Shown: positions 18,420-28,860, counted from the stretch's first letter. The stretch is DNA of 64,000 nucleotides from [Borrelia] lusitaniae (GCF_030440365.1 NZ_CP124050.1:248001-312000), one strand, 5' to 3'. Notes: generated from the sequence alone by a model not told the origin. Numbers and translations are program-made.

Positions 18420-19356
18420 AATACAAAAAATCTTATTTATATTTTGTATTCTAGGAATACAAAATATAAATTCAGAAATAACAAATACTATTCCTAAAGT
18501 CGAATATAAAAAAGAGGCATTTCAAGGAGATTATATATACTTTGCAAGTAATGAAAACTTTAAAAGTTTATCACTTTTAAGCACAAATAAAAATCCAATC
18601 ATAAGTTCTTCTCCATTTAAATTTATAGTAGGAAGTAAAGCTTACTACATAGCATTTATAGGAATTACACCAATGATAAAAGAGGGGAAAAGAAAAATTC
18701 AAATAGAATTCCAAAATAAAAGCTATATCAAAGAAATAGAAATAAAAAAATTTAACTTCAAAAAAACAAAAATTAGTTTTAATAAAGAAAAAGCCAAGCT
18801 TATTACCCAAAAAAAATCAATAAAGCAAAAAGAACAAGCTTTGGTTTTATGGAATATTATTGGTAATATTGGAGATACAACAATATACCACTACGATGCT
18901 TTAGTTAAACCAATAAAAGATCAATACATTGTAACAAGCCAATACGGAGATTTAAGACTTTATATGCAAGGTAGTAAAAAAATTTCAAATTATACAATGC
19001 ACAATGGAATTGATTATGCCCCATTTAAAAGAGAAAAAACTCCAATTTTTGCTGCTGGCAAAGGAAAAGTTGTATTTGCAAAAAATAGAGAACTAACAGG
19101 CAATACCCTTATCATACAACATTTACCAGGTGTGTTTACAATTTACCTTCACCTCTCAAAATTCGGAACAAGTGAAAATAAAGTGGTTAGTGCTGGCGAA
19201 TATATTGGACATACTGGCAATACAGGCCTTTCAACAGGGCCTCATTTACACTTTGAAGTAAGAATTAATGGCATAGCAATAAACCCAGATTTCCTTTTAA
19301 ATGGCATGCTTATTGACAAAAATAAAATAATAAATAATATTAAAAGAATAGAGTAA
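18412..19356 (+). CDS. Secreted M23-family peptidase
   Basis: A 314-residue protein with an N-terminal signal-like hydrophobic segment (about 5-20, then NSE) and a C-terminal M23 domain. The metal motif is in MHNGIDYAP (H-x3-D, about 198-202), with YLHLS and GPHLHFEV (H-x-H, about 277-279) following. It probably cleaves peptidoglycan cross-links in the periplasm. The middle region (30-150) is charged and unassigned. It overlaps the recJ end by 8 bases, and rpsU follows after 14 bases, so it is part of a recJ-M23-rpsU unit. It is one of three M23 proteins in the window and the only one without a long N-terminal anchor region. Confidence 0.88.
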   Translation: MYRIQKILFIFCILGIQNINSEITNTIPKVEYKKEAFQGDYIYFASNENFKSLSLLSTNKNPIISSSPFKFIVGSKAYYIAFIGITPMIKEGKRKIQIEFQNKSYIKEIEIKKFNFKKTKISFNKEKAKLITQKKSIKQKEQALVLWNIIGNIGDTTIYHYDALVKPIKDQYIVTSQYGDLRLYMQGSKKISNYTMHNGIDYAPFKREKTPIFAAGKGKVVFAKNRELTGNTLIIQHLPGVFTIYLHLSKFGTSENKVVSAGEYIGHTGNTGLSTGPHLHFEVRINGIAINPDFLLNGMLIDKNKIINNIKRIE

Positions 19357-19370
19357 AAGGAGGTAATTTT

Positions 19371-19580
19371 TTGGTAACAGTCACTGTGGACAAAAATGAA
19401 AATCTTGAAAAAGCATTGAAACGTTTTAAAAGAATGATTGAAAAAGAAGCAATTATTCGCGAATGGAAAAGAAGAGAATACTATGAAAAACCATCCACAA
19501 TCCGTGTAAAAAAAGAAAAAGCTTTTAAAAGAAAACAAGCAAAAAAAGTAAGAAAATTAAAACAAAAAACTAATAGGTAA
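19371..19580 (+). CDS. rpsU: 30S ribosomal protein S21
   Basis: S21 is a small basic protein near the anti-Shine-Dalgarno end of 16S rRNA that helps start translation. The 69-residue product begins [21 protein letters not shown] and has the S21 segment [17 protein letters not shown] followed by a lysine/arginine-rich tail. The start is TTG at 19371, preceded by an excellent AAGGAGGT (19357-19364). A near-perfect Shine-Dalgarno paired with a weak start codon may be a control feature. A terminator lies just downstream. Confidence 0.95.
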
Positions 19581-19585
19581 ATAGC

Positions 19586-19617
19586 AAGAGATGTTCAAAT
19601 GGATATCTCTTTATTTT
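19586..19617 (+). terminator. Intrinsic terminator after rpsU
   Basis: Inverted repeat AAGAGAT / ATCTCTT (19586-19592 and 19605-19611) with a 12-base loop is followed by TATTTTTT. It ends at the stop of the convergent ftsK gene and should terminate the recJ-rpsU transcript. Confidence 0.6.
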
Positions 19618-21969
19618 TTAAATTAATACCTCTCTTGGTTTTGATCCATTAACGGGTCCTACATACCCCATATCTTCCATAATTTCAATAATTCGAGCTG
19701 CTCTATTGTAACCTATTTTCAACCTTCTTTGAAGATAAGATGCTGATGCTTTTCTTGTGGTTTTAACAATCTCAAGAGCTTCATCAAACATTGGCTCATC
19801 AGAAGGTCCAAGAGCAACTAAATCTGGCTCTTTTACACTATCAATAAATATTTCATCATCAATATAATTTGGAGAACCAAATTTTTTAACCTCTTCAACA
19901 AGTCTGTAAACTTCTCTTTCCTTTAAAAATCCACCTTGAATTCTTTGAGGAAAAGGATTTAAAGAGCTAATATAAAGCATATCTCCCTTTCCCAAAAGTT
20001 TTTCAGCACCAGAAGAACCAAGAATTATTCTAGAATCCATAGAGCTTGCTACCATAAAAGAAATCCTTGAGGGAAAATTGGCTTTTATTACCCCTGTAAT
20101 AACATCAACTGAAGGTCTTTGAGTCGCAAGAACCAAATGAATCCCCACAGCTCTAGCCATTGCAGCAAGTCTAGAAATTAAATTCTCAAGATCTTTTCTT
20201 GCAGAAAGAATAAGATCTGCAAATTCATCAATAATTATTACAAGATACGGCAAGATCATTAAATTTAAATTTTCATCTTTTATTTTTTTATTATAAGAAG
20301 AAATATCTCTTACCAATAAATTATCAAGAAGCACATACCTTCTCTCCATTTCATCAAGACACCATCTGAGAGCTTCTAAAGCTCTCTTTACGTCTGTAAT
20401 AACTGGGGTTAATAAATGGGGAATGTCATTGAAAAGTTTAAGCTCAACTATTTTGGGATCTATCATAATCAATTTCACTTCATCTGGAGATTTTGAAAAA
20501 ATAATTGAAGCAATTAAAGAATTCACACAAACCGATTTGCCTGCTCCAGTTGCACCAGCTATTAATAGATGGGGAGAATTAACAAGGTCAAAAACAACAT
20601 TTTCGCCACTAATTCCTTTTCCAAGAGCAAAAGGAATTCTAAAATCATCTCTGAACTCCTTGCTATCTAATATTTCTGAAATTAAAATAAACTCACGTCT
20701 TTTATTAGGAATTTCAATTCCTACAGCCTCTCTTCCAGGAATTGGGGCAATAATCCTAACCCTAATAGCTGCAAGTCTTAAGGCAATATTATCAGAAATA
20801 GAAGTAATCTTAGAAAGCTTAATTCCTCTATCTGGACGAACAGCATACATTGTCACAACAGGACCTTTAACAATATCAATTAATTTAGCATTAATATTAA
20901 ACTCTTTTAATGTCTCCTGGAGAATCATTGATTGCTTTTGAATTTCTTTCTCATATTCAATATCTTCTACATCATTTTTAACCTCTTTCTGGTCAAAAAC
21001 TGAAATATCAATAACATAAGAATCACTCTCTTTATTAAAAATTACATTTTCGTTATGAACATGAGGAATAGCAACTTGACTAATTATGCCCTTAGCCCTT
21101 ATTTCACCGGCCTTAAATTTTCCACTAATAATTAGCTTATTGTCTTCAAGATTATCCAAATATTTATACTCACAAGATTCATCAATTTCAGCTGAATTTA
21201 AAGCATTATCATTTGAAGTCTCATTATTTAAAAAGCTTGCTTCTTTGGAATCTGAACATTCAAAAACAGTTTTGTCTAAATCAACATTGGAAGGTTTTTT
21301 ATTGTTTCTTAAAAAATCACTAAATGACCATAAGGCTTGATATTCCTCATCATTAATAATATTATTTTTCTCATCAAAAACTTGAGAATCTTTTAGATCC
21401 TCTACAAAATCTCCATAAACTTTAATATCTTTTTTTACATCCAATGAATTTGAAAAAGGAAAATAACTTAATATGTGTTCAAAAAAAGTTTTAATTTTAA
21501 ACTCTAAAAATTTAAAAGTATCTAAAATAAAATTAACATCTTTGAAAAAGACATAATTCAAGTAAATCCAAACAATAAATTCTAAAATTAAAAGAATAAA
21601 AATAAAAAAATTCCCCAATGTTATACCAAAATTAATAAGAAAAATCTTAATAAAATAAGATTTTTCAACATTAGAGTTAATTTTTATTAAAAATAATAAA
21701 GTAAAAAACAATACTACGGTATAATTCCAATTAAATATAAACCTTTTAGTAAAAATATGTTTTTTATAGGCGTACCAATTAACAAGTGGATAAATTATTA
21801 AATAAAGTGACAAGAATGAAAAAACATTAAGAAGTATTTGCCCTATTAGACTGAAAACAAAAAATATAAACACATTGCTCAAAGGGGTTAATGCTACAAA
21901 AAGAGAAAAAGAAATAACCGAAAGCATAAAAAAAAACAAAAATTGAAAATATTGATAAAAATCTTTCAT
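19618..21969 (-). CDS. ftsK: DNA translocase FtsK
   Basis: FtsK pumps chromosome ends across the division septum. The 783-residue protein has an N-terminal membrane part with about four to five helices (residues 10-150), an acidic linker (about 190-290), a RecA-like motor with Walker [14 protein letters not shown] (about 473) and Walker [13 protein letters not shown], and a C-terminal winged-helix gamma domain (about 720-783: [33 protein letters not shown]). The gamma domain normally reads KOPS-like guide sequences. Length is SpoIIIE-like rather than E. coli-like. Its start overlaps uppP by 4 bases, so it is cotranscribed with uppP and slt. Confidence 0.95.
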   Translation of the reverse strand: MKDFYQYFQFLFFFMLSVISFSLFVALTPLSNVFIFFVFSLIGQILLNVFSFLSLYLIIYPLVNWYAYKKHIFTKRFIFNWNYTVVLFFTLLFLIKINSNVEKSYFIKIFLINFGITLGNFFIFILLILEFIVWIYLNYVFFKDVNFILDTFKFLEFKIKTFFEHILSYFPFSNSLDVKKDIKVYGDFVEDLKDSQVFDEKNNIINDEEYQALWSFSDFLRNNKKPSNVDLDKTVFECSDSKEASFLNNETSNDNALNSAEIDESCEYKYLDNLEDNKLIISGKFKAGEIRAKGIISQVAIPHVHNENVIFNKESDSYVIDISVFDQKEVKNDVEDIEYEKEIQKQSMILQETLKEFNINAKLIDIVKGPVVTMYAVRPDRGIKLSKITSISDNIALRLAAIRVRIIAPIPGREAVGIEIPNKRREFILISEILDSKEFRDDFRIPFALGKGISGENVVFDLVNSPHLLIAGATGAGKSVCVNSLIASIIFSKSPDEVKLIMIDPKIVELKLFNDIPHLLTPVITDVKRALEALRWCLDEMERRYVLLDNLLVRDISSYNKKIKDENLNLMILPYLVIIIDEFADLILSARKDLENLISRLAAMARAVGIHLVLATQRPSVDVITGVIKANFPSRISFMVASSMDSRIILGSSGAEKLLGKGDMLYISSLNPFPQRIQGGFLKEREVYRLVEEVKKFGSPNYIDDEIFIDSVKEPDLVALGPSDEPMFDEALEIVKTTRKASASYLQRRLKIGYNRAARIIEIMEDMGYVGPVNGSKPREVLI

Positions 21970-22766
21970 ATTTTAAAAAAATAACAAACTATAATTGAAA
22001 GTGCAAATAAATATATTGAAAAATAATATAGTTTTTTGTTATTAAGCATTTTAAAAAAGAAATTTATTGAAAAAATACCAACAACAAAAGCAACCAATGC
22101 TCCTAAGTTTATTTCAAAAAAATTTAAAACCATAAAAATATCATAAAATTCTTTATGTTTTAATAAAATCGCTCCAAAAACTATTGGGATTAAAGACAAA
22201 AATGAAATTTCAAATGCACTTTTTCTATTAAATCCAAGAACCTTCGCAGAAAAAATTGTAATTCCCGAACGAGAAATTCCTGGAAGCGCACCTAAACCTT
22301 GCATTAACCCTATAAAAATTCCTGCTAACAAAATATTACCTTTAAAATCAATTTTAAAAAAATTAAATTCTAGCATCAAGATTAAAATCCCTGTTATAAT
22401 AAAGTTAATTAAAATAAAAGGCAATGTAAACATTTTCTCGTATTTTAAAATAAAAGTTCCAACAACTCCGGTGACAATGGTTATTATTAATATTAACAAC
22501 ATTAATTTTAAATTTGCTAAATCAGACTTATTAGATTTTCTTAAAGAAAATCTAATAAAAGTTAAAAAAAGCTCTAAAATCCTTTGACGATAGTAAATAA
22601 TAATCACTAAAACTGTTGCAAAGTGTAAATAAATATCAAATATTATTGAAAGCTTTAAATGCATAAAATGCCTAAAAAGCAACAAATGCCCCGAACTAGA
22701 TATTGGTAAAAACTCTGTGATACCTTGAACAATACCCAAAATAATTGCACTTAAAATATTTGTCAT
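21966..22766 (-). CDS. uppP: Undecaprenyl-diphosphatase UppP (BacA)
   Basis: UppP dephosphorylates undecaprenyl pyrophosphate, recycling the lipid carrier for peptidoglycan. The polytopic protein has both family signatures: [20 protein letters not shown] near the N-terminus and a later [19 protein letters not shown]. The best start is ATG at 22766 (266 residues), with GGAG 6 bases upstream; a GTG at 22781 gives a five-residue extension but lacks a ribosome-binding site. It overlaps ftsK by 4 bases and follows the lytic transglycosylase gene closely, so carrier recycling, wall cutting and septal DNA pumping share a unit. Confidence 0.95.
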   Translation of the reverse strand: MTNILSAIILGIVQGITEFLPISSSGHLLLFRHFMHLKLSIIFDIYLHFATVLVIIIYYRQRILELFLTFIRFSLRKSNKSDLANLKLMLLILIITIVTGVVGTFILKYEKMFTLPFILINFIITGILILMLEFNFFKIDFKGNILLAGIFIGLMQGLGALPGISRSGITIFSAKVLGFNRKSAFEISFLSLIPIVFGAILLKHKEFYDIFMVLNFFEINLGALVAFVVGIFSINFFFKMLNNKKLYYFSIYLFALSIIVCYFFKI

Positions 22767-22780
22767 TAAATGCTCCAACA

Positions 22781-24949
22781 CTAATTTTTGGAAAATTCGC
22801 CCATAATTTTAAATATTACCGAATCTATTCCCTTCTTTTCATACAAAGCATCATAAAATACTGAATAAACTAATATTTTTTTAATATAATTTCTAGTCTG
22901 ACTGAAAGGAATTGCCTCAATAAAAAGCTCTTTTGGTAAATGTCCATAACTTTTTTCCCACTTTCTAACATTACCAATACCCCCATTGTAAGATGCAAGC
23001 GCCTTATAAAGGCTACCAGTGGTAGATATTCTTTTTTTCAAATAATATGTCCCAATGATTATATTATCTTTTGGAGTCTTTAAATTATAATCAAAATACT
23101 TAAGCTCTTTAGAAATATCACTTGCTGTTGCAGGCATAACTTGCATAAGGCCAACAGCACCGGGTTTTGAGACAGCATTTTTCTCAAAGCTACTCTCCGC
23201 TTTTATTAAAGAAAACACAATACTGGTTTCAAGCCCACGCCTTTTAGCCCAATATTCAACCAAAGATCCATAAAGATATGGATAAAGCCTTTTATAGTCA
23301 TTCTCTATTAAAGCAGATTCATCTTGATTTACAAGATAATTAATCACAAGAGTTGCATCGTAATAATTTTCACTCTTTAAAAGCTCATCATATACTCTTC
23401 GATAAAAATCAAGTGAAAATTTATATCCATTCCTAAAATCCTCAGAAATAAACTCTCTGGCATAATTACAAAGATTGAATTTTAAAAACCCTTCAAGAAA
23501 AATCTCATAATCAGATTGCTCATATTTAACATCAAGCCCGCTTGTAAAAAATTCATCAATATTTTGATCTAATAAGTATTTACTCATAAATGAAGAATAA
23601 GACCATTTATCATGATTAACAGCAGAACGTAAAAGACTCTTATATTCTCCGCTTACACTAGGTTTAATCAATTTATGATATATAAGCCTTGCATTAATAA
23701 AGGCAAGCTTAGACAAAATAGAATCAGAAATAACATTTTGAGCATTAGAATAAAGCTTATAAAGGTTATCATAATCTTCAAGCTGAATTGATTCCAAAAT
23801 ATAATCTTCTAAAATCTTAATAAAAGTAGAATTTTTTTTATCGCTTTGAGTATAAAACTTGGCCACACTTTCGGCAAAATAACCTCTTGCGCTTTTAGTA
23901 AAAATTAAATTACTAAAAGCCGTATTAAGCAAATCAAGCCTGTTAATTTCATTATCAAGTTTCAATCCTTCAAGATATTCTTTTAAAATGGGAAGGCCTA
24001 AATTATTTTTTTCTCTAAGGTTTAAAATACCCAAATAATAATTCTTATATTTACTCTTTATTTTACTAAAAAATGTTAAAGCATTTGAAATTTTGCCAGA
24101 AGCAATAAAAGCCTTATAAACATCGCTTAATACAATGTTATTGTCATAATAGTTGCTTAAACCATTTTTATTCAATATGTTTATTGCACTATTAAAATTA
24201 CCATTAGCCACTTCATACTTAAACCTAACAAGATTTAAAAAATTTGTACCAAAGTACTTAGACTTATTTTCAATAATAAAGTAATCGTAAGCTCTTACAT
24301 GTAAATAATTTGCAGGTAAATTCTCAAAAAGTTCATTAAAATAAATTTTTGACTCACTTACATTAGAAAGATTAAGATAAAGAGCTGCTTTTAGCAAAAT
24401 ATTTTCATTTTCCTGATAATCAGAAAATTTCATCTTGTCAAGCCTATTTAAAAGACTAAGTGCCTTGTCGTTTTTCTTTTGCCAATAAAGACTTTTAAAG
24501 TACCCTAGTATAATGAATTTATTATTTTCATATTTTTTATAAAGCCTCTCACCAATCAATTCAGACGCAAAATACTCTTTTATTGAGTTAAAATATTCAA
24601 TAAGTTTAATTCCAGCAAACTGGGATGAAATATTATCCCCATTGGCTATGGCCTTTTTCATATACTCTACAAATTTCTCTTCAAATCCTATTTTTTTAAA
24701 CAAATAAGCAACATATACATAAGAACTTGAATCTATGTTAAAATGTTCATCAAAATTTTTTTTTGAATAATCAAAATTCCATAACCAATTTAAATTATTT
24801 AAATCAAAATCTTTTGAAGGTGCCTTAATAAAATCACTGCCTGAAATTTCTTTTTTCACAAAGCAAGAAAATAAACTTAAAAACAAAAAAAGAAAAATAA
24901 AATTCTGCAATACACAAGAACTTCTACTAAACATATTGATCTTTTTCAT
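22781..24949 (-). CDS. Slt-type soluble lytic murein transglycosylase, predicted lipoprotein
   Basis: The C-terminal domain (about residues 570-700) has the family 1 lytic transglycosylase motifs: [19 protein letters not shown] (catalytic Glu in the ES motif), [10 protein letters not shown] and [14 protein letters not shown]. The long N-terminal helical superhelix resembles the U-domain of E. coli Slt70. It cleaves glycan strands to anhydro-muropeptides in the periplasm. The N-terminus has a lipoprotein signal: a hydrophobic stretch ending LFLSLFSC with Cys as acylation site. I take ATG 24949 (722 residues, MKKINMF) because it fits a normal signal peptide; an upstream start at 24979 adds ten residues. 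Either start overlaps the end of the gene upstream. Confidence 0.9.
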   Translation of the reverse strand: MKKINMFSRSSCVLQNFIFLFLFLSLFSCFVKKEISGSDFIKAPSKDFDLNNLNWLWNFDYSKKNFDEHFNIDSSSYVYVAYLFKKIGFEEKFVEYMKKAIANGDNISSQFAGIKLIEYFNSIKEYFASELIGERLYKKYENNKFIILGYFKSLYWQKKNDKALSLLNRLDKMKFSDYQENENILLKAALYLNLSNVSESKIYFNELFENLPANYLHVRAYDYFIIENKSKYFGTNFLNLVRFKYEVANGNFNSAINILNKNGLSNYYDNNIVLSDVYKAFIASGKISNALTFFSKIKSKYKNYYLGILNLREKNNLGLPILKEYLEGLKLDNEINRLDLLNTAFSNLIFTKSARGYFAESVAKFYTQSDKKNSTFIKILEDYILESIQLEDYDNLYKLYSNAQNVISDSILSKLAFINARLIYHKLIKPSVSGEYKSLLRSAVNHDKWSYSSFMSKYLLDQNIDEFFTSGLDVKYEQSDYEIFLEGFLKFNLCNYAREFISEDFRNGYKFSLDFYRRVYDELLKSENYYDATLVINYLVNQDESALIENDYKRLYPYLYGSLVEYWAKRRGLETSIVFSLIKAESSFEKNAVSKPGAVGLMQVMPATASDISKELKYFDYNLKTPKDNIIIGTYYLKKRISTTGSLYKALASYNGGIGNVRKWEKSYGHLPKELFIEAIPFSQTRNYIKKILVYSVFYDALYEKKGIDSVIFKIMGEFSKN

Positions 24950-25946
24950 ATCTCTCAATTCTCTTTTTACCACATTCAAAACAATATGAGATAAAATCTC
25001 TAGGCTTTAAAATTTTTGAAAAAACTAAAAACAAAGAAAAAAATATCAAAAGAAAAAGAGAAATAAGACTCAAATACAACATAGGAGAATGAACTGCCCC
25101 TTCACTTGAATTTAATTTAAAATTATTTTTCACCACATCATTGTCAAGATCTTCTCTAAGATCTAGTTCAACATCCTCATCTAAAGTATCTATTAAATCT
25201 TTATCAATATCTGCAATAATGTCTTCAACGCTTAAATCATGTAAATCTTCTTCTTCTAAAGAAGATTCTTCTAATTTTTGAAACTCAAAATTATTAAGAT
25301 TTAAAGACTCTTCATCAATATACTCAACTTTTTTATTTTCTAAATCAAGCTCTTTAGAATCAACATAACTATCATCAAAATCATCAAAATCATCAAAATT
25401 TTTAAAATCTGAATCATTTGACTCAATTTTTTGATCTTCTTCGGTTTTTATATCTAAAGGATTAATAGTAGGCATACTCAAGCCAGAAATATCTTTTTTG
25501 ACAAAATCGTCTTTTTGTTCAAAATTTAAATCAAACTCAGAGCCCAAATTTTCAACAGGCAAATCATTTCCAATCCCGCTTTTAAAATCATTTAAAAGGC
25601 TTTCACCATTAGATCCTTCAAACTTTTTACTAAAATCTACAAAACTTAAATCAAACTTCGATTTATCTTGAATCCCATCAGATTCACTATAAACATAAAG
25701 TATTTCATCTATAACTTTAAAATAAAGATTTACACTCAAACTTTCCTTTTTCAAATTATCTAAGAAAAAAGAACCAATTAAAAAAGGATCTGAAAAATCT
25801 TCATATTCACTAACATAAAAATTCAATTTAATACTAGTGTCACCTGCAATTTTGCCCAATATTACTCTCTTAACAGAACTATCATCTAAACTTAAAACCG
25901 AATAATACTCATTATTGGATAATTTTATTGATAAAAACCCTTTCAA
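24927..25946 (-). CDS. Acidic single-pass membrane protein, unknown function
   Basis: I do not recognise a family. The 339-residue product has a possible beta-rich N-terminal part (about 1-105), a very acidic low-complexity centre (about 110-275) rich in Asp/Glu/Ser, and one hydrophobic helix at about 289-312 followed by a short basic tail. The layout suggests a large soluble region tethered by a C-terminal TM segment. Three exact 9-bp repeats encode DDF repeats near residues 184-192. It is first in the unit with slt, uppP and ftsK, so a role at the cell wall or septum is plausible by association only. It overlaps slt by about 23 bases. Confidence 0.75.
   Translation of the reverse strand: MKGFLSIKLSNNEYYSVLSLDDSSVKRVILGKIAGDTSIKLNFYVSEYEDFSDPFLIGSFFLDNLKKESLSVNLYFKVIDEILYVYSESDGIQDKSKFDLSFVDFSKKFEGSNGESLLNDFKSGIGNDLPVENLGSEFDLNFEQKDDFVKKDISGLSMPTINPLDIKTEEDQKIESNDSDFKNFDDFDDFDDSYVDSKELDLENKKVEYIDEESLNLNNFEFQKLEESSLEEEDLHDLSVEDIIADIDKDLIDTLDEDVELDLREDLDNDVVKNNFKLNSSEGAVHSPMLYLSLISLFLLIFFSLFLVFSKILKPRDFISYCFECGKKRIERYEKDQYV
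25371..25397 (-). repeat. Three perfect 9-bp tandem repeats inside the acidic protein gene
   Basis: Plus-strand unit ATCATCAAA occurs three times without mismatch (25371-25379, 25380-25388, 25389-25397). Read on the minus strand it encodes Phe-Asp-Asp repeats. Gain or loss of a unit keeps the frame and would only change the length of the acidic linker. Confidence 0.8.
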
Positions 25947-26000
25947 AAATTACAACCTCTTTGCCTTATTTTATTTTATTGAAACCAAACTTATATACTA

Positions 26001-26038
26001 ATTATAGTTAATATTATTATTATTAATATAACTATAAT
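26001..26038. promoter_or_regulatory. AT-only palindrome with mirrored -10 hexamers
   Basis: ATTATAGTTA (26001-26010) and TAACTATAAT (26029-26038) form an inverted repeat around an ATT-repeat centre. Each arm contains an exact TATAAT facing outward (minus strand 26006-26001; plus strand 26033-26038). The element lies between divergent genes (minus starting 25946, plus starting 26160). No clear -35 hexamers are visible. It could hold the two divergent promoters or be a regulator site; this is inferred from position and symmetry. Confidence 0.4.
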
Positions 26039-26159
26039 ATAATATAAATAATGTGATGTTCAACTTACAAATTACTTTTATTTTAAGTGAATAACTTTTA
26101 TTAAAAGTAACTATGATTATGCAAATTAATGGGATATTTTGAATTTAGGAGCAATACAA

Positions 26160-27542
26160 GTGTTATCGCTATTTATAGTAATTTCTTCATTGACAGTGTT
26201 TATTTTAGTATTTTTATTTTTTAAAATAGCATTAAAACTTACAATAGGCAAAACTAGAGGAAAAATCAAAAAAGATGACGAGAGAACAAGAAAATTAATA
26301 GAGAGAGCAATTTCTATATTAAAAACAAATCCAAACGAAATAGGTGCCCTTGAAATTTTAAATAATTACTACTATAAAAATCAAGACTATGAGAATGGCA
26401 TAAAATATGCAAAAAAACTATGCCAATTAATAGAAGATAACCCAATAAGCCGGGAAATAAACACATTTAAAGCTTTTTTAAGCTATGGATTTTATAATCT
26501 TAAAAGAAATTTTAACAGAGAAGCCTTAGAATTTTTAAAAAAAGCTTATGTGGTAAAAAAAACAGATGAGGATGTAAATTATTATCTTGGTATAGCATTT
26601 TTAAAAAACGAAATGTATAAAGAAGCTTTATTCTACCTTACAAAAGTCTACAAGTTTAATAAAAATAATAAAGACATCCTAAAACACATAGGAATAACTT
26701 TATTTAATCTGGAAAGCTATAGAAAAGCTGTTGGAATATTTAATAATATAAAAAAACACATACAAAGCGACATTGAAGCTCTTTTAGCATATGCTAAGTC
26801 TTTGTTAAAAATAAATCAAGATCATCTGGCACTAGAGATTGCGAACAAAATAAAACAAAAAGATGGAATGATTTATGAAGCTTTATTAATTACATCTGAG
26901 ATTTATTCAAAAAATAAAGAATTAGAAAAATTAGAACAAAATATTAAAGAAATAATAAAAGTAAAACCCGACTTGCCTAAAAAAATTTTCCTTGAATTAT
27001 TTTATAATCTCGGAGAACTCCAAATCTCTGTTGAAAATTATCAAAAAGCTACAGAAGCTTTTACTAAAGTTGAAGATATTGATCCAAATTACAAAAACAT
27101 TAAAGAAAGATTAGAATTTAGCAAAAGATTAAACGAAAACATAGCATTAAGAATATATTTGCGCAGTTCAAAAGAAAATTTTGAAAAAATAGCAAATGAA
27201 ATCATTTTAAAACTATATTTAAATAAATTTCAAGTAAGAGATTTTAAAATAAACGAAATAACATCACAATTTATTGACATGAACTTTCACTTAGCTAACA
27301 ATCAGTGGGAAGAAAATTTAATAGTACGCTTCGTAAGAACTGAACAAGATACTTTTGGTGAACTATTCTTAAAAGATTTCATTTCAAAAATAAAAGAAAA
27401 TAAAATAAAAGGACTCTGTATTGCTCCATCAAAATTCTCTCTAAAAGCCAAACAAATGATTGAAGGAAGGCTTATTGATCTAGTAGAGGGTAAAAGACTA
27501 ACTCAAATACTTAAAAAAATTAACATATCCAAATACACATGA
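26160..27542 (+). CDS. Membrane-anchored TPR protein
   Basis: A protein of about 460 residues with an N-terminal hydrophobic helix (about 3-27) followed by tetratricopeptide-like helical repeats. Recognisable units include a run with NPNEIGALEILNNYYYKN, DEDVNYYLGIAFLKNEMYKEAL and NKDILKHIGITLFNLESYRKAV. The C-terminal part (about 330-460) is not a clear TPR and contains a FHLANNQWEENLIVRFVRTE segment. TPRs mediate protein contacts; the partner is unknown. I choose GTG at 26160 because GGAG (26148-26151) lies 8 bases upstream; an upstream TTG at 26139 would add seven residues but lacks a ribosome-binding site. It converges on the LysM/M23 gene with a 6-base gap. Confidence 0.8.
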   Translation: MLSLFIVISSLTVFILVFLFFKIALKLTIGKTRGKIKKDDERTRKLIERAISILKTNPNEIGALEILNNYYYKNQDYENGIKYAKKLCQLIEDNPISREINTFKAFLSYGFYNLKRNFNREALEFLKKAYVVKKTDEDVNYYLGIAFLKNEMYKEALFYLTKVYKFNKNNKDILKHIGITLFNLESYRKAVGIFNNIKKHIQSDIEALLAYAKSLLKINQDHLALEIANKIKQKDGMIYEALLITSEIYSKNKELEKLEQNIKEIIKVKPDLPKKIFLELFYNLGELQISVENYQKATEAFTKVEDIDPNYKNIKERLEFSKRLNENIALRIYLRSSKENFEKIANEIILKLYLNKFQVRDFKINEITSQFIDMNFHLANNQWEENLIVRFVRTEQDTFGELFLKDFISKIKENKIKGLCIAPSKFSLKAKQMIEGRLIDLVEGKRLTQILKKINISKYT

Positions 27543-27548
27543 AAAATA

Positions 27549-28799
27549 CTATCTTAAATATTTCATAGGATTTTCGGTTTTACCATTTTTAAAAATGGTA
27601 AAATGCAAGTGATTGCCTGTGCTATAGCCAGTACTTCCCATATAACCTATTACCGCCCCTCTTGAAACTTTATTTCCAACTTTAACAGCAAACGAATTCA
27701 AATGCGCATATAAAGTTTGAAATCCGTTACTATGAGAAATAACAATATATTTCCCATAACCTCCCGCATTAAATCCCACAGTTACAACAATGCCCTCTCT
27801 TGAAGCTTTAATGGGAGTATTGGCTAGATTTGCAATATCTATTCCATTATGAAAGCTAATAACTCTTGTAAAAGGATCTGGTCGATAACCATATCCTGAA
27901 GTAATAACGCCTTGTACGGGGTAAATAAAAGTCTCTCCTAATACCTCTTTTAAAAAATCTTTGGGCAATCTTCCTCCAGGAATAAACAATTTTTGCCCTA
28001 AAAATAAAACTTCATTATCAAGATTATTAGAATCTAAAATATCCACCTTGGGAACATTATAAGCACTAGCTATAGATGAAATAGAGTCATTTTTTTTAAC
28101 AACATAAACAACTCCTTTCATATTAGGAACCTTAATAACTGAATTTGGCCTAATGCTTCTTACATCTTTAATTTCATTAAAAGAAATTAAAGTTTCACTA
28201 GTTATCTGATATCTAGCTGCAACATGAGAGAGCGTTTCTCCAGGCTTAATTGTATGATCAAATACCTTTAATACAAAATTTTTTTTAAATCCAGAAACAT
28301 TTGCAGAAACATTAGAATCAAGCAAATAACTACTCATTTGCGATATATCTTGATCGCTATAATATAAAAATGTATCAATAAAATAATCTTTGGGTAAAGT
28401 AAGTTTATTTAAAAAAATATAAGAACCGTAGTAAGAAAAAATATTAATATAAAATATTAATATAAAAATAAAGATTATTGCATTAAGCTTGAAAATAAGC
28501 TTATAATCAAATTTTAAGCTAAAAATGTCAAAAACTTTCTCTCTTAAGCTCTTATAATAATATTTATATTCATAATGATTAATATTTTGTATTTTAAGCT
28601 TATAGAAAAATAAAGAAACTTTTTTAAAAAAATTAGTTTTTTCAAAAAAGTTTTCAAACTTGAAAACTTTTTTTCTTCTTTTGCCAATGTTTCTAATATT
28701 AGCAAAATCTTTTAACTCAAAATTAACATTCTTTTTGCTCCTGAATAAAAAATTTTTTTTACGCTTTTCTACCCTTTGCTTTTTTTTTGGTATAATCAT
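27549..28799 (-). CDS. LysM-containing M23 peptidase, membrane-anchored
   Basis: The 416-residue protein has a strongly basic cytoplasmic N-terminus (1-100), a TM helix at about 101-122, two LysM peptidoglycan-binding modules (about 182-226 and 231-274), and an M23 domain with H317-x3-D321 (HNGIDIAN), H366 (YAHL) and H397-x-H399 (GNHLHF). It should bind and cut periplasmic peptidoglycan, a NlpD/EnvC-like layout with an intact active site. Its convergent neighbour ends 6 bases away, and a 26-bp perfect palindrome lies within its last codons. The divergent lepB gene has a promoter-like element overlapping its first codons. Confidence 0.92.
   Translation of the reverse strand: MIIPKKKQRVEKRKKNFLFRSKKNVNFELKDFANIRNIGKRRKKVFKFENFFEKTNFFKKVSLFFYKLKIQNINHYEYKYYYKSLREKVFDIFSLKFDYKLIFKLNAIIFIFILIFYINIFSYYGSYIFLNKLTLPKDYFIDTFLYYSDQDISQMSSYLLDSNVSANVSGFKKNFVLKVFDHTIKPGETLSHVAARYQITSETLISFNEIKDVRSIRPNSVIKVPNMKGVVYVVKKNDSISSIASAYNVPKVDILDSNNLDNEVLFLGQKLFIPGGRLPKDFLKEVLGETFIYPVQGVITSGYGYRPDPFTRVISFHNGIDIANLANTPIKASREGIVVTVGFNAGGYGKYIVISHSNGFQTLYAHLNSFAVKVGNKVSRGAVIGYMGSTGYSTGNHLHFTIFKNGKTENPMKYLR
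27578..27603. repeat. 26-bp perfect palindrome at a convergent gene end
   Basis: Arms 27578-27590 and 27591-27603 are exact reverse complements with no spacer (half-site TTTTACCATTTTT). It lies in the last codons of the LysM/M23 gene and 36 bases past the TPR-gene stop. No T-run follows on either strand, so it is not a classical terminator, but it could fold as an RNA hairpin at the 3' end of the TPR transcript. Confidence 0.7.
28788..28796 (+). promoter_or_regulatory. Extended -10 promoter of lepB
   Basis: TGGTATAAT (28788-28796) is an exact extended -10 element (TGnTATAAT). Transcription would begin near 28803, about 58 bases before the lepB ATG at 28861. No good -35 is seen, as is usual for extended -10 promoters. 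It overlaps the start codon region of the divergent LysM/M23 gene. Confidence 0.55.
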
Positions 28800-28860
28800 A
28801 ATATGCTATTTCATTATACAATAGAAAATTGCATTTTAATGAAAGCATCGTTTAAAAGTT

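Noticed and set aside
20423-20941. 172-codon plus-strand ORF opposite ftsK
   Set aside because: It lies wholly within the conserved FtsK motor domain on the other strand and shows no domain of its own; open antisense frames are common in this AT-rich genome.
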